Shown one piece after another: positions 1 through 15,000 of a DNA stretch of 64,000 nucleotides. Positions within the stretch are counted from its first letter, which is position 1; every line of letters starts with the position of its first letter. A program made the translations under genes and the position numbers. The notes beneath the pieces were generated by a model that ran no database searches, had not been told where the DNA came from, and saw only the letters and a list, made by a program, of their open reading frames with translations. This DNA comes from Phytophthora sp. 'mugwort' (Eukaryota > Oomycota > Peronosporomycetes > Peronosporales > Peronosporaceae): contig JAUCEF010000007.1 of the NCBI GenBank assembly GCA_033558025.1, positions 2,356,001 to 2,420,000 of the forward strand, given 5' to 3'.

Positions 1-3000
1 CATGGCCTCCGGTTCCGACGGTGTCCTTGCTGCTTGCGCCGCCGCCAATATCCATCGCGCCTCCGACGTCAGCGTCTCCCGACCCCACGCGCACGACGAT
101 CGAGCCACTCGCGCCACCTGTCGCATCGGACGTCAGCACCGACACGCTCCCCGAGCTCCCACCCGATGACGCTCCGCTAGATAGCGTCACTGAACCGCTC
201 ACCTTGTCCGTTCCCGTACCGGAATCCGCGCTACCGACGGACACCGACCCACTCGTCGCACTCGAACCAGAACCGCTCGAGACTACTACATCACCCCCAA
301 CACCGCTAGACTCCGTGCCGCCGCTGATGTCCACAGCTCCGCCGGTCGTCGCTCCAGTGCCACCGACGATAAACACACGACCACCAACTCCAACACCATC
401 AGTGTCCGTGCCAGTGCTGTCGCCGCTCCGCACAAGAACGTCTCCGCCCATACTCGAGTCGCTGGACCCTACCAACAGGCTGATGGCACCCGCAGCTTTT
501 CCCTTCGCATTCGCCGTCGCGACGTCGATAGACCCAGAAGCGCCGCCAGTGGACACACCCGTCGACAGCGAGATTCCACCACTCGCCACTGCCCCGCCCG
601 TCACCAGCGAGATGCGGCCGCTTTGGGGCGCAGCGCCCGCCTCCAAGCTCGACAACAACACGTTTCCGCTCGTCACGTCGGTACCACCTCCGCTCTGAAT
701 CGACACCGTGCCACCACTTGTCGAACTACCGTCTCCCCCTGCAATGATCACCTCACCGCCGGTTTTGGCTGCTCCTGCTTTGAGAGATAAGGCTCCTCCT
801 GTGCCGGATGCATGGGAGGAAGTTCCAGCCATAAGGTCAATTACGCCACCTTTGTCAGCATCGCCAGACCCAACGTGAACATCTACTGAGCCTCCGCTCC
901 CGCCTCCTGCACTTGACGTTGAAATCAGAACTGTGCCCGAGTTTCCCACTTTCGCTGCACCCGACGACAACGTCACACGACCACTGGCATGGCTCACGCC
1001 GGAGTCAGCACTAGCAACAGTCACGTCTCCGCTAGCCGCATCACTCCCGCTGCCAGTCGTGATGGAAACGCTTCCACCGACGGTCTCCGAACCCGAGCCA
1101 CCATTTAGCACCACATCGCCTCCTCCAGTAGTACCGGTGCCTCCCGTCAAGCTGATCGCGCCTCCGACGCCGTTCTGGCTGTCTCCACCACGAGCGCTAA
1201 TGGACGCACTGTCCTCAGCATCACCAACCCCAGCAGCCACACTTATCGACCCGGCCTTACCTCCACTAGCATTCGATGTCGATACAGATACACCACCGGA
1301 CGAGCCAGTCTTCGCCACTCCCGTCGTCACTGAAACACTGCCGCTGGCCTGAGCGGAACCCGAATCCGCTGTGGACACCTTCACGTCGCCGCTCGTCGCA
1401 CCGTCCCCTCGGCCGCTCGAGATGAGCACGCTACCACCCAAGGACGAGGCGCCCACACCACCTGCCAACGTCAGGTCACCACCCACAGCAGTTCCCGATC
1501 CGCCACGCACCGTGACAGCGCCGCCTGTGCCCGTACCCGTCTCCGTCGTCGTGACCTCGTCCGTTGTCTGGGCCCTGCTCGTGCCGCCCTCGACACTCAC
1601 GGATCCGCCCGTATTCGAGTCGCCGGAGCCCACGCTCAGCGAGATCGACCCGCTCGCGCCTCCCGTCGAAGACCCTGTCAAAATGGACACCGACCCGGAA
1701 GTACCACCGCTCGCCGCTCCCGATGACACCTGCACGGCGCCGCTCGTGCTCGTCGTCGATGCCGCACTCGACACTATCACGACCCCACTCCTCGCGCTAT
1801 CGCCTGTGCCGCTGGAGATCAGTACCTGACCGCCAGCAGCCGATGTGCCAGTGCCAGAGCCTGCAATGACCTCAACGTCACCGCCTATAGCAGTGCCACT
1901 CCCGCCCTCCACGCGAACATGGCCTCCGGTTCCGACGGTGTCCTTGCTGCTTGCGCCGCCGCCAATATCCATCGCGCCTCCGACGTCAGCGTCTCCCGAC
2001 CCCACGCGCACGACGATCGAGCCACTCGCGCCACCAGTCGCATCCGACGTCAGCACCGACACGCTCCCCGAGCTCCCACCCGATGACGCTCCGCTAGATA
2101 GCGTCACTGAACCGCTCACCTTGTCCGCTCCCGTACCGGAATCCGCGCTACCGACGGACACCGACCCACTCGTCGCACTCGAACCAGAACCGCTCGAGAC
2201 TACTACATCACCCCCAACGCCGCTAGACTCCGTGCCGCCGCTGATGTCCACAGCTCCGCCGGTCGTCGCTCCAGTGCCACCGACGATAAACACACGACCA
2301 CCAACTCCAACACCATCAGTGTCCGTGCCAGTGCTGTCGCCGCTCCGCACAAGAACGTCTCCGCCCATACTCGAGTCGCTGGACCCTACCAACAGGCTGA
2401 TGGCACCCGCAGCTTTTCCCTTCGCATTCGCCGTCGCGACGTCGATAGACCCAGAAGCGCCGCCAGTGGACACACCCGTCGACAGCGAGATTCCACCACT
2501 CGCCACTGCCCCGCCCGTCACCAGCGAGATGCGGCCGCTTTGGGGCGCAGCGCCCGCCTCCAAGCTCGACAACAACACGTTTCCACTCGTCACGTCGGTG
2601 CCACCTCCGCTTTGAATCAACACAGTGCCACCCACAAGCGAGTCCCCGGCGCCTCCGATGAGTTCCACGTCACCACCGGTTTCACCCTCGCCACCAGAAA
2701 CAGACACCTTGCCTCCGACTCCAGACGACCCAGAGGATACCCCAGCAGAAAGCGTGATGCCACCACCGGTACTCTTTCCTCCGGACCCCACGAGCATCGC
2801 GATGTTGCCGCCCTGGCCAGTCGATGAGGCGCTAGAGGTTGTGACAATAACATCACCCGAGTTCCCGCCCATCCCTATTCCCGTCGTCATCGACACGCTG
2901 CCGCTGGCCTGAGCGGAACCCGAATCCGCTGTGGACACCTTCACGTCGCCGCTCGTCGCACCGTCCCCTCGGCCGCTCGAGATGAGCACGCTACCACCCA

Positions 3001-6000
3001 AGGACGAGGCGCCCACACCACCTGCCAACGTCAGGTCACCACCCACAGCAGTTCCCGATCCGCCACGCACCGTGACAGCGCCGCCTGTGCCCGTACCCGT
3101 CTCCGTCGTCGTGACCTCGTCCGTTGTCTGGGCCCTGCTCGTGCCGCCCTCGACACTCACGGATCCGCCCGTATTCGAGTCGCCGGAGCCCACGCTCAGC
3201 GAGATCGACCCGCTCGCGCCTCCCGTCGAAGACCCTGTCAAAATGGACACCGACCCGGAAGTACCACCGCTCGCCGCTCCCGATGACACCTGCACGGCGC
3301 CGCTCGTGCTCGTCGTCGATGCCGCACTCGACACTATCACGACCCCACTCCTCGCGCTATCGCCTGTGCCGCTGGAGATCAGTACCTGACCGCCAGCAGC
3401 CGATGTGCCAGTGCCAGAGCCTGCAATGACCTCAACGTCACCGCCTATAGCAGTGCCACTCCCGCCCTCCACGCGAACATGGCCTCCGGTTCCGACGGTG
3501 TCCTTGCTGCTTGCGCCGCCGCCAATATCCATCGCGCCTCCGACGTCAGCGTCTCCCGACCCCACGCGCACGACGATCGAGCCACTCGCGCCACCTGTCG
3601 CATCGGACGTCAGCACCGACACGCTCCCCGAGCTCCCACCCGATGACGCTCCGCTAGATAGCGTCACTGAACCGCTCACCTTGTCCGTTCCCGTACCGGA
3701 ATCCGCGCTACCGACGGACACCGACCCACTCGTCGCACTCGAACCAGAACCGCTCGAGACTACTACATCACCCCCAACACCGCTAGACTCCGTGCCGCCG
3801 CTGATGTCCACAGCTCCGCCGGTCGTCGCTCCAGTGCCACCGACGATAAACACACGACCACCAACTCCAACACCACCATCAGTGTCCGTGCCAGTGCTGT
3901 CGCCGCTCCGCACAAGAACGTCTCCGCCCATACTCGAGTCGCTGGACCCTACCAACAGGCTGATGGCACCCGCAGCTTTTCCCTTCGCATTCGCCGTCGC
4001 GACGTCGATAGACCCAGAAGCGCCGCCAGTGGACACACCCGTCGACAGCGAGATTCCACCACTCGCCACTGCCCCGCCCGTCACCAGCGAGATGCGGCCG
4101 CTTTGGGGCGCAGCGCCCGCCTCCAAGCTCGACAACAACACGTTTCCACTCGTCACGTCGGTGCCACCTCCGCTTTGAATCAACACAGTGCCACCCACAA
4201 GCGAGTCCCCGGCGCCTCCGATGAGTTCCACGTCACCACCGGTTTCACCCTCGCCACCAGAAACAGACACCTTGCCTCCGACTCCAGACGACCCAGAGGA
4301 TACCCCAGCAGAAAGCGTGATGCCACCACCGGTACTCTTTCCTCCGGACCCCACGAGCATCGCGATGTTGCCGCCCTGGCCAGTCGATGAGGCGCTAGAG
4401 GTTGTGACAATAACATCACCCGAGTTCCCGCCCATCCCTATTCCCGTCGTCATCGACACGCTGCCGCTGGCCTGAGCGGAACCCGAATCCGCTGTGGACA
4501 CCTTCACGTCGCCGCTCGTCGCACCGTCCCCTCGGCCGCTCGAGATGAGCACGCTACCACCCAAGGACGAGGCGCCCACACCACCTGCCAACGTCAGGTC
4601 ACCACCCACAGCAGTTCCCGATCCGCCACGCACCGTGACAGCGCCGCCTGTGCCCGTACCCGTCTCCGTCGTCGTGACCTCGTCCGTTGTCTGGGCCCTG
4701 CTCGTGCCGCCCTCGACACTCACGGATCCGCCCGTATTCGAGTCGCCGGAGCCCACGCTCAGCGAGATCGACCCGCTCGCGCCTCCCGTCGAAGACCCTG
4801 TCAAAATGGACACCGACCCGGAAGTACCACCGCTCGCCGCTCCCGATGACACCTGCACGGCGCCGCTCGTGCTCGTCGTCGATGCCGCACTCGACACTAT
4901 CACGACCCCACTCCTCGCGCTATCGCCTGTGCCGCTGGAGATCAGTACCTGACCGCCAGCAGCCGATGTGCCAGTGCCAGAGCCTGCAATGACCTCAACG
5001 TCACCGCCTATAGCAGTGCCACTCCCGCCCTCCACGCGAACATGGCCTCCGGTTCCGACGGTGTCCTTGCTGCTTGCGCCGCCGCCAATATCCATCGCGC
5101 CTCCGACGTCAGCGTCTCCCGACCCCACGCGCACGACGATCGAGCCACTCGCGCCACCAGTCGCATCCGACGTCAGCACCGACACGCTCCCCGAGCTCCC
5201 ACCCGATGACGCTCCGCTAGATAGCGTCACTGAACCGCTCACCTTGTCCGCTCCCGTACCGGAATCCGCGCTACCGACGGACACCGACCCACTCGTCGCA
5301 CTCGAACCAGAACCGCTCGAGACTACTACATCACCCCCAACGCCGCTAGACTCCGTGCCGCCGCTGATGTCCACAGCTCCGCCGGTCGTCGCTCCAGTGC
5401 CACCGACGATAAACACACGACCACCAACTCCAACACCATCAGTGTCCGTGCCAGTGCTGTCGCCGCTCCGCACAAGAACGTCTCCGCCCATACTCGAGTC
5501 GCTGGACCCTACCAACAGGCTGATGGCACCCGCAGCTTTTCCCTTCGCATTCGCCGTCGCGACGTCGATAGACCCAGAAGCGCCGCCAGTGGACACACCC
5601 GTCGACAGCGAGATTCCACCACTCGCCACTGCCCCGCCCGTCACCAGCGAGATGCGGCCGCTTTGGGGCGCAGCGCCCGCCTCCAAGCTCGACAACAACA
5701 CGTTTCCACTCGTCACGTCGGTGCCACCTCCGCTTTGAATCAACACAGTGCCACCCACAAGCGAGTCCCCGGCGCCTCCGATGAGTTCCACGTCACCACC
5801 GGTTTCACCCTCGCCACCAGAAACAGACACCTTGCCTCCGACTCCAGACGACCCAGAGGATACCCCAGCAGAAAGCGTGATGCCACCACCGGTACTCTTT
5901 CCTCCGGACCCCACGAGCATCGCGATGTTGCCGCCCTGGCCAGTCGATGAGGCGCTAGAGGTTGTGACAATAACATCACCCGAGTTCCCGCCCATCCCTA

Positions 6001-9000
6001 TTCCCGTCGTCATCGACACGCTGCCGCTGGCCTGAGCGGAACCCGAATCCGCTGTGGACACCTTCACGTCGCCGCTCGTCGCACCGTCCCCTCGGCCGCT
6101 CGAGATGAGCACGCTACCACCCAAGGACGAGGCGCCCACACCACCTGCCAACGTCAGGTCACCACCCACAGCAGTTCCCGATCCGCCACGCACCGTGACA
6201 GCGCCGCCTGTGCCCGTACCCGTCTCCGTCGTCGTGACCTCGTCCGTTGTCTGGGCCCTGCTCGTGCCGCCCTCGACACTCACGGATCCGCCCGTATTCG
6301 AGTCGCCGGAGCCCACGCTCAGCGAGATCGACCCGCTCGCGCCTCCCGTCGAAGACCCTGTCAAAATGGACACCGACCCGGAAGTACCACCGCTCGCCGC
6401 TCCCGATGACACCTGCACGGCGCCGCTCGTGCTCGTCGTCGATGCCGCACTCGACACTATCACGACCCCACTCCTCGCGCTATCGCCTGTGCCGCTGGAG
6501 ATCAGTACCTGACCGCCAGCAGCCGATGTGCCAGTGCCAGAGCCTGCAATGACCTCAACGTCACCGCCTATAGCAGTGCCACTCCCGCCCTCCACGCGAA
6601 CATGGCCTCCGGTTCCGACGGTGTCCTTGCTGCTTGCGCCGCCGCCAATATCCATCGCGCCTCCGACGTCAGCGTCTCCCGACCCCACGCGCACGACGAT
6701 CGAGCCACTCGCGCCACCTGTCGCATCGGACGTCAGCACCGACACGCTCCCCGAGCTCCCACCCGATGACGCTCCGCTAGATAGCGTCACTGAACCGCTC
6801 ACCTTGTCCGTTCCCGTACCGGAATCCGCGCTACCGACGGACACCGACCCACTCGTCGCACTCGAACCAGAACCGCTCGAGACTACTACATCACCCCCAA
6901 CACCGCTAGACTCCGTGCCGCCGCTGATGTCCACAGCTCCGCCGGTCGTCGCTCCAGTGCCACCGACGATAAACACACGACCACCAACTCCAACACCACC
7001 ATCAGTGTCCGTGCCAGTGCTGTCGCCGCTCCGCACAAGAACGTCTCCGCCCATACTCGAGTCGCTGGACCCTACCAACAGGCTGATGGCACCCGCAGCT
7101 TTTCCCTTCGCATTCGCCGTCGCGACGTCGATAGACCCAGAAGCGCCGCCAGTGGACACACCCGTCGACAGCGAGATTCCACCGCTCGCCACTGCCCCGC
7201 CCGTCACCAGCGAGATGCGGCCGCTTTGGGGCGCAGCGCCCGCCTCCAAGCTCGATAACAACACGTTTCCGCTCGTCACGTCGGTACCACCTCCGCTCTG
7301 AATCAACACCGTGCCACCACTTGTCGAACTACCGTCTCCCCCTGCAATGATCAACTCGCCGCCGGTTTTGGCTGCTCCTGCTTTGAGAGATAAGGCTCCT
7401 CCTGTGCCGGATGCATGGGAGGAAGTTCCAGCCATAAGGTCAATTACGCCACCTTTGTCAGCATCACCAGACCCAACGTGAACATCTACTGAGCCTCCGC
7501 TCCCGCCTCCTGCACTTGACGTTGAAATCAGAACTGTGCCCGAGTTTCCCACTTTCGCTGCACCCGACGACAACGTCACACGACCACTGGCATGGCTCAC
7601 GCCGGAGTCAGCACTAGCAACAGTCACGTCTCCGCTAGCCGCATCACTCCCGCTGCCAGTCGTGATGGAAACGCTTCCACCGACGGTCTCCAACCCCGAG
7701 CCACCATTTAGCACCACATTACCTCCTCCAGTAGTACCGGTGCCTCCCGTCAAGCTGATCGCGCCTCCGACGCCGTTCTGGCTGTCTCCACCACGAGCGC
7801 TAATGGACGCACTGTCCTCAGCATCACCAACCCCAGCAGCCACACTTATCGACCCGGCCTTACCTCCACTAGCATTCGATGTCGATACAGATACACCACC
7901 GGACGAGCCAGTCTTCGCCACTCCCGTCGTCACTGAAACACTGCCGCTGGCCTGAGCGGAACCCGAATCCGCTGTGGACACCTTCACGTCGCCGCTCGTC
8001 GCACCGTCCCCGCGGCCGCTCGAGATGAGCACGCTACCACCCAAGGACGAGGCGCCCGCACCACCTGCCAACGTCAGGTCACCACCCACAGCAGTTCCCG
8101 ATCCGCCACGCACCGTGACAGCGCCGCCTGTGCCCGTACCCGTCTCCGTCGTCGTGACCTCGTCCGTTGTCTGGGCCCTGCTCGTGCCGCCCTCGACACT
8201 CACGGATCCGCCCGTATTCGAGTCGCCGGAGCCCACGCTCAGCGAGATCGACCCGCTCGCGCCTCCCGTCGAAGACCCTGTCAAAATGGACACCGACCCG
8301 GAAGTACCACCGCTCGCCGCTCCCGATGACACCTGCACGGCGCCGCTCGTGCTCGTCGTCGATGCCGCACTCGACACTATCACGACCCCACTCCTCGCGC
8401 TATCGCCTGTGCCGCTGGAGATCAGTACCTGACCGCCAGCAGCCGATGTGCCAGTGCCAGAGCCTGCAATGACCTCAACGTCACCGCCTATAGCAGTGCC
8501 ACTCCCGCCCTCCACGCGAACATGGCCTCCGGTTCCGACGGTGTCCTTGCTGCTTGCGCCGCCGCCAATATCCATCGCGCCTCCGACGTCAGCGTCTCCC
8601 GACCCCACGCGCACGACGATCGAGCCACTCGCGCCACCTGTCGCATCCGACGTCAGCACCGACACGCTCCCCGAGCTCCCACCCGATGACGCTCCGCTAG
8701 ATAGCGTCACTGAACCGCTCACCTTGTCCGTTCCCGTACCGGAATCCGCGCTACCGACGGACACCGACCCACTCGTCGCACTCGAACCAGAACCGCTCGA
8801 GACTACTACATCACCCCCAACGCCGCTAGACTCCGTGCCGCCGCTGATGTCCACAGCTCCGCCGGTCGTCGCTCCAGTGCCACCGACGATAAACACACGA
8901 CCACCAACTCCAACACCACCATCAGTGTCCGTGCCAGTGCTGTCGCCGCTCCGCACAAGAACGTCTCCGCCCATACTCGAGTCGCTGGACCCTACCAACA

Positions 9001-12000
9001 GGCTGATGGCACCCGCAGCTTTTCCCTTCGCATTCGCCGTCGCGACGTCGATAGACCCAGAAGCGCCGCCAGTGGACACACCCGTCGACAGCGAGATTCC
9101 ACCACTCGCCACTGCCCCGCCCGTCACCAGCGAGATGCGGCCGCTTTGGGGCGCAGCGCCCGCCTCCAAGCTCGACAACAACACGTTTCCACTCGTCACG
9201 TCGGTGCCACCTCCGCTTTGAATCAACACAGTGCCACCCACAAGCGAGTCCCCGGCGCCTCCGATGAGTTCCACGTCACCACCGGTTTCACCCTCGCCAC
9301 CAGAAACAGACACCTTGCCTCCGACTCCAGACGACCCAGAGGATACCCCAGCAGAAAGCGTGATGCCACCACCGGTACTCTTTCCTCCGGACCCCACGAG
9401 CATCGCGATGTTGCCGCCCTGGCCAGTCGATGAGGCGCTAGAGGTTGTGACAATAACATCACCCGAGTTCCCGCCCATCCCTATTCCCGTCGTCATCGAC
9501 ACGCTGCCGCTGGCCTGAGCGGAACCCGAATCCGCTGTGGACACCTTCACGTCGCCGCTCGTCGCACCGTCCCCTCGGCCGCTCGAGATGAGCACGCTAC
9601 CACCCAAGGACGAGGCGCCCACACCACCTGCCAACGTCAGGTCACCACCCACAGCAGTTCCCGATCCGCCACGCACCGTGACAGCGCCGCCTGTGCCCGT
9701 ACCCGTCTCCGTCGTCGTGACCTCGTCCGTTGTCTGGGCCCTGCTCGTGCCGCCCTCGACACTCACGGATCCGCCCGTATTCGAGTCGCCGGAGCCCACG
9801 CTCAGCGAGATCGACCCGCTCGCGCCTCCCGTCGAAGACCCTGTCAAAATGGACACCGACCCGGAAGTACCACCGCTCGCCGCTCCCGATGACACCTGCA
9901 CGGCGCCGCTCGTGCTCGTCGTCGATGCCGCACTCGACACTATCACGACCCCACTCCTCGCGCTATCGCCTGTGCCGCTGGAGATCAGTACCTGACCGCC
10001 AGCAGCCGATGTGCCAGTGCCAGAGCCTGCAATGACCTCAACGTCACCGCCTATAGCAGTGCCACTCCCGCCCTCCACGCGAACATGGCCTCCGGTTCCG
10101 ACGGTGTCCTTGCTGCTTGCGCCGCCGCCAATATCCATCGCGCCTCCGACGTCAGCGTCTCCCGACCCCACGCGCACGACGATCGAGCCACTCGCGCCAC
10201 CTGTCGCATCGGACGTCAGCACCGACACGCTCCCCGAGCTCCCACCCGATGACGCTCCGCTAGATAGCGTCACTGAACCGCTCACCTTGTCCGTTCCCGT
10301 ACCGGAATCCGCGCTACCGACGGACACCGACCCACTCGTCGCACTCGAACCAGAACCGCTCGAGACTACTACATCACCCCCAACACCGCTAGACTCCGTG
10401 CCGCCACTGATGTCCACAGCGCCGCCGGTCGTCGCTCCAGTGCCACCGACGATAAACACACGACCACCAACTCCAACACCATCAGTGTCCGTGCCAGTGC
10501 TGTCGCCGCTCCGCACAAGAACGTCTCCGCCCATACTCGAGTCGCTGGACCCTACCAACAGGCTGATGGCACCCGCAGCTTTTCCCTTCGCATTCGCCGT
10601 CGCGACGTCGATAGACCCAGAAGCGCCGCCAGTGGACACACCCGTCGACAGCGAGATTCCACCACTCGCCACTGCCCCGCCCGTCACCAGCGAGATGCGG
10701 CCGCTTTGGGGCGCAGCGCCCGCCTCCAAGCTCGACAACAACACGTTTCCACTCGTCACGTCGGTACCACCTCCGCTCTGAATCGACACCGTGCCACCAC
10801 TTGTCGAACTACCGTCTCCCCCTGCAATGATCACCTCACCGCCGGTTTTGGCTGCTCCTGCTTTGAGAGATAAGGCTCCTCCTGTGCCGGATGCATGGGA
10901 GGAAGTTCCAGCCATAAGGTCAATTACGCCACCTTTGTCAGCATCGCCAGACCCAACGTGAACATCTACTGAGCCTCCGCTCCCGCCTCCTGCACTTGAC
11001 GTTGAAATCAGAACTGTGCCCGAGTTTCCCACTTTCGCTGCACCCGACGACAACGTCACACGACCACTGGCATGGCTCACGCCGGAGTCAGCACTAGCAA
11101 CAGTCACGTCTCCGCTAGCCGCATCACTCCCGCTGCCAGTCGTGATGGAAACGCTTCCACCGACGGTCTCCGAACCCGAGCCACCATTTAGCACCACATC
11201 GCCTCCTCCAGTAGTACCGGTGCCTCCCGTCAAGCTGATCGCGCCTCCGACGCCGTTCTGGCTGTCTCCACCACGAGCGCTAATGGACGCACTGTCCTCA
11301 GCATCACCAACCCCAGCAGCCACACTTATCGACCCGGCCTTACCTCCACTAGCATTCGATGTCGATACAGATACACCACCGGACGAGCGAGTCTTCGCCA
11401 CTCCCGTCGTCACTGAAACACTGCCGCTGGCCTGAGCGGAACCCGAATCCGCTGTGGACACCTTCACGTCGCCGCTCGTCGCACCGTCCCCTCGGCCGCT
11501 CGAGATGAGCACGCTACCACCCAAGGACGAGGCGCCCACACCACCTGCCAACGTCAGGTCACCACCCACAGCAGTTCCCGATCCGCCACGCACCGTGACA
11601 GCGCCGCCTGTGCCCGTACCCGTCTCCGTCGTCGTGACCTCGTCCGTTGTCTGGGCCCTGCTCGTGCCGCCCTCGACACTCACGGATCCGCCCGTATTCG
11701 AGTCGCCGGAGCCCACGCTCAGCGAGATCGACCCGCTCGCGCCTCCCGTCGAAGACCCTGTCAAAATGGACACCGACCCGGAAGTACCACCGCTCGCCGC
11801 TCCCGATGACACCTGCACGGCGCCGCTCGTGCTCGTCGTCGATGCCGCACTCGACACTATCACGACCCCACTCCTCGCGCTATCGCCTGTGCCGCTGGAG
11901 ATCAGTACCTGACCGCCAGCAGCCGATGTGCCAGTGCCAGAGCCTGCAATGACCTCAACGTCACCGCCTATAGCAGTGCCACTCCCGCCCTCCACGCGAA

Positions 12001-15000
12001 CATGGCCTCCGGTTCCGACGGTGTCCTTGCTGCTTGCGCCGCCGCCAATATCCATCGCGCCTCCGACGTCAGCGTCTCCCGACCCCACGCGCACGACGAT
12101 CGAGCCACTCGCGCCACCTGTCGCATCCGACGTCAGCACCGACACGCTCCCCGAGTTTCCGCCTGACGACGCTCCGCTAGATAGCGTCACTGAACCGCTC
12201 ACCTTGTCCGTTCCCGTACCGGAATCCGCGCTACCGACGGACACCGACCCACTCGTCGCACTCGAACCAGAACCGCTCGAGACTACTACATCACCCCCAA
12301 CGCCGCTAGACTCCGTGCCGCCGCTGATGTCCACAGCTCCGCCGGTCGTCGCTCCAGTGCCACCGACGATAAACACACGACCACCAACTCCAACACCATC
12401 AGTGTCCGTGCCAGTGCTGTCGCCGCTCCGCACAAGAACGTCTCCGCCCATACTCGAGTCGCTGGACCCTACCAACAGGCTGATGGCACCCGCAGCTTTT
12501 CCCTTCGCATTCGCCGTCGCGACGTCGATAGACCCAGAAGCGCCGCCAGTGGACACACCCGTCGACAGCGAGATTCCACCACTCGCCACTGCCCCGCCCG
12601 TCACCAGCGAGATGCGGCCGCTTTGGGGCGCAGCGCCCGCCTCCAAGCTCGACAACAACACGTTTCCACTCGTCACGTCGGTGCCACCTCCGCTTTGAAT
12701 CAACACAGTGCCACCCACAAGCGAGTCCCCGGCGCCTCCGATGAGTTCCACGTCACCACCGGTTTCACCCTCGCCACCAGAAACAGACACCTTGCCTCCG
12801 ACTCCAGACGACCCAGAGGATACCCCAGCAGAAAGCGTGATGCCACCACCGGTACTCTTTCCTCCGGACCCCACGAGCATCGCGATGTTGCCGCCCTGGC
12901 CAGTCGATGAGGCGCTAGAGGTTGTGACAATAACATCACCCGAGTTCCCGCCCATCCCTATTCCCGTCGTCATCGACACGCTGCCGCTGGCCTGAGCGGA
13001 ACCCGAATCCGCTGTGGACACCTTCACGTCGCCGCTCGTCGCACCGTCCCCTCGGCCGCTCGAGATGAGCACGCTACCACCCAAGGACGAGGCGCCCACA
13101 CCACCTGCCAACGTCAGGTCACCACCCACAGCAGTTCCCGATCCGCCACGCACCGTGACAGCGCCGCCTGTGCCCGTACCCGTCTCCGTCGTCGTGACCT
13201 CGTCCGTTGTCTGGGCCCTGCTCGTGCCGCCCTCGACACTCACGGATCCGCCCGTATTCGAGTCGCCGGAGCCCACGCTCAGCGAGATCGACCCGCTCGC
13301 GCCTCCCGTCGAAGACCCTGTCAAAATGGACACCGACCCGGAAGTACCACCGCTCGCCGCTCCCGATGACACCTGCACGGCGCCGCTCGTGCTCGTCGTC
13401 GATGCCGCACTCGACACTATCACGACCCCACTCCTCGCGCTATCGCCTGTGCCGCTGGAGATCAGTACCTGACCGCCAGCAGCCGATGTGCCAGTGCCAG
13501 AGCCTGCAATGACCTCAACGTCACCGCCTATAGCAGTGCCACTCCCGCCCTCCACGCGAACATGGCCTCCGGTTCCGACGGTGTCCTTGCTGCTTGCGCC
13601 GCCGCCAATATCCATCGCGCCTCCGACGTCAGCGTCTCCCGACCCCACGCGCACGACGATCGAGCCACTCGCGCCACCTGTCGCATCCGACGTCAGCACC
13701 GACACGCTCCCCGAGTTTCCGCCTGACGACGCTCCGCTAGATAGCGTCACTGAACCGCTCACCTTGTCCGTTCCCGTACCGGAATCCGCGCTACCGACGG
13801 ACACCGACCCACTCGTCGCACTCGAACCAGAACCGCTCGAGACTACTACATCACCCCCAACGCCGCTAGACTCCGTGCCGCCGCTGATGTCCACAGCTCC
13901 GCCGGTCGTCGCTCCAGTGCCACCGACGATAAACACACGACCACCAACTCCAACACCACCATCAGTGTCCGTGCCAGTGCTGTCGCCGCTCCGCACAAGA
14001 ACGTCTCCGCCCATACTCGAGTCGCTGGACCCTACCAACAGGCTGATGGCACCCGCAGCTTTTCCCTTCGCATTCGCCGTCGCGACGTCGATAGACCCAG
14101 AAGCGCCGCCAGTGGACACACCCGTCGACAGCGAGATTCCACCACTCGCCACTGCCCCGCCCGTCACCAGCGAGATGCGGCCGCTTTGGGGCGCAGCGCC
14201 CGCCTCCAAGCTCGACAACAACACGTTTCCACTCGTCACGTCGGTGCCACCTCCGCTTTGAATCAACACAGTGCCACCCACAAGCGAGTCCCCGGCGCCT
14301 CCGATGAGTTCCACGTCACCACCGGTTTCACCCTCGCCACCAGAAACAGACACCTTGCCTCCGACTCCAGACGACCCAGAGGATACCCCAGCAGAAAGCG
14401 TGATGCCACCACCGGTACTCTTTCCTCCGGACCCCACGAGCATCGCGATGTTGCCGCCCTGGCCAGTCGATGAGGCGCTAGAAGTTGTGACAATAACATC
14501 ACCCGAGTTCCCGCCCATCCCTATTCCCGTCGTCATCGACACGCTGCCGCTGGCCTGAGCGGAACCCGAATCCGCTGTGGACACCTTCACGTCGCCGCTC
14601 GTCGCACCGTCCCCTCGGCCGCTCGAGATGAGCACGCTACCACCCAAGGACGAGGCGCCCACACCACCTGCCAACGTCAGGTCACCACCCACAGCAGTTC
14701 CCGATCCGCCACGCACCGTGACAGCGCCGCCTGTGCCCGTACCCGTCTCCGTCGTCGTGACCTCGTCCGTTGTCTGGGCCCTGCTCGTGCCGCCCTCGAC
14801 ACTCACGGATCCGCCCGTATTCGAGTCGCCGGAGCCCACGCTCAGCGAGATCGACCCGCTCGCGCCTCCCGTCGAAGACCCTGTCAAAATGGACACCGAC
14901 CCGGAAGTACCACCGCTCGCCGCTCCCGATGACACCTGCACGGCGCCGCTCGTGCTCGTCGTCGATGCCGCACTCGACACTATCACGACCCCACTCCTCG

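Noticed and set aside
2617..2856. Recurrent 79-codon minus-strand frame in every short unit (MMLLSQPLAPH...)
   Set aside because: It is in a different frame from the giant ORF and is simply a recurring out-of-frame open stretch within the repeat.
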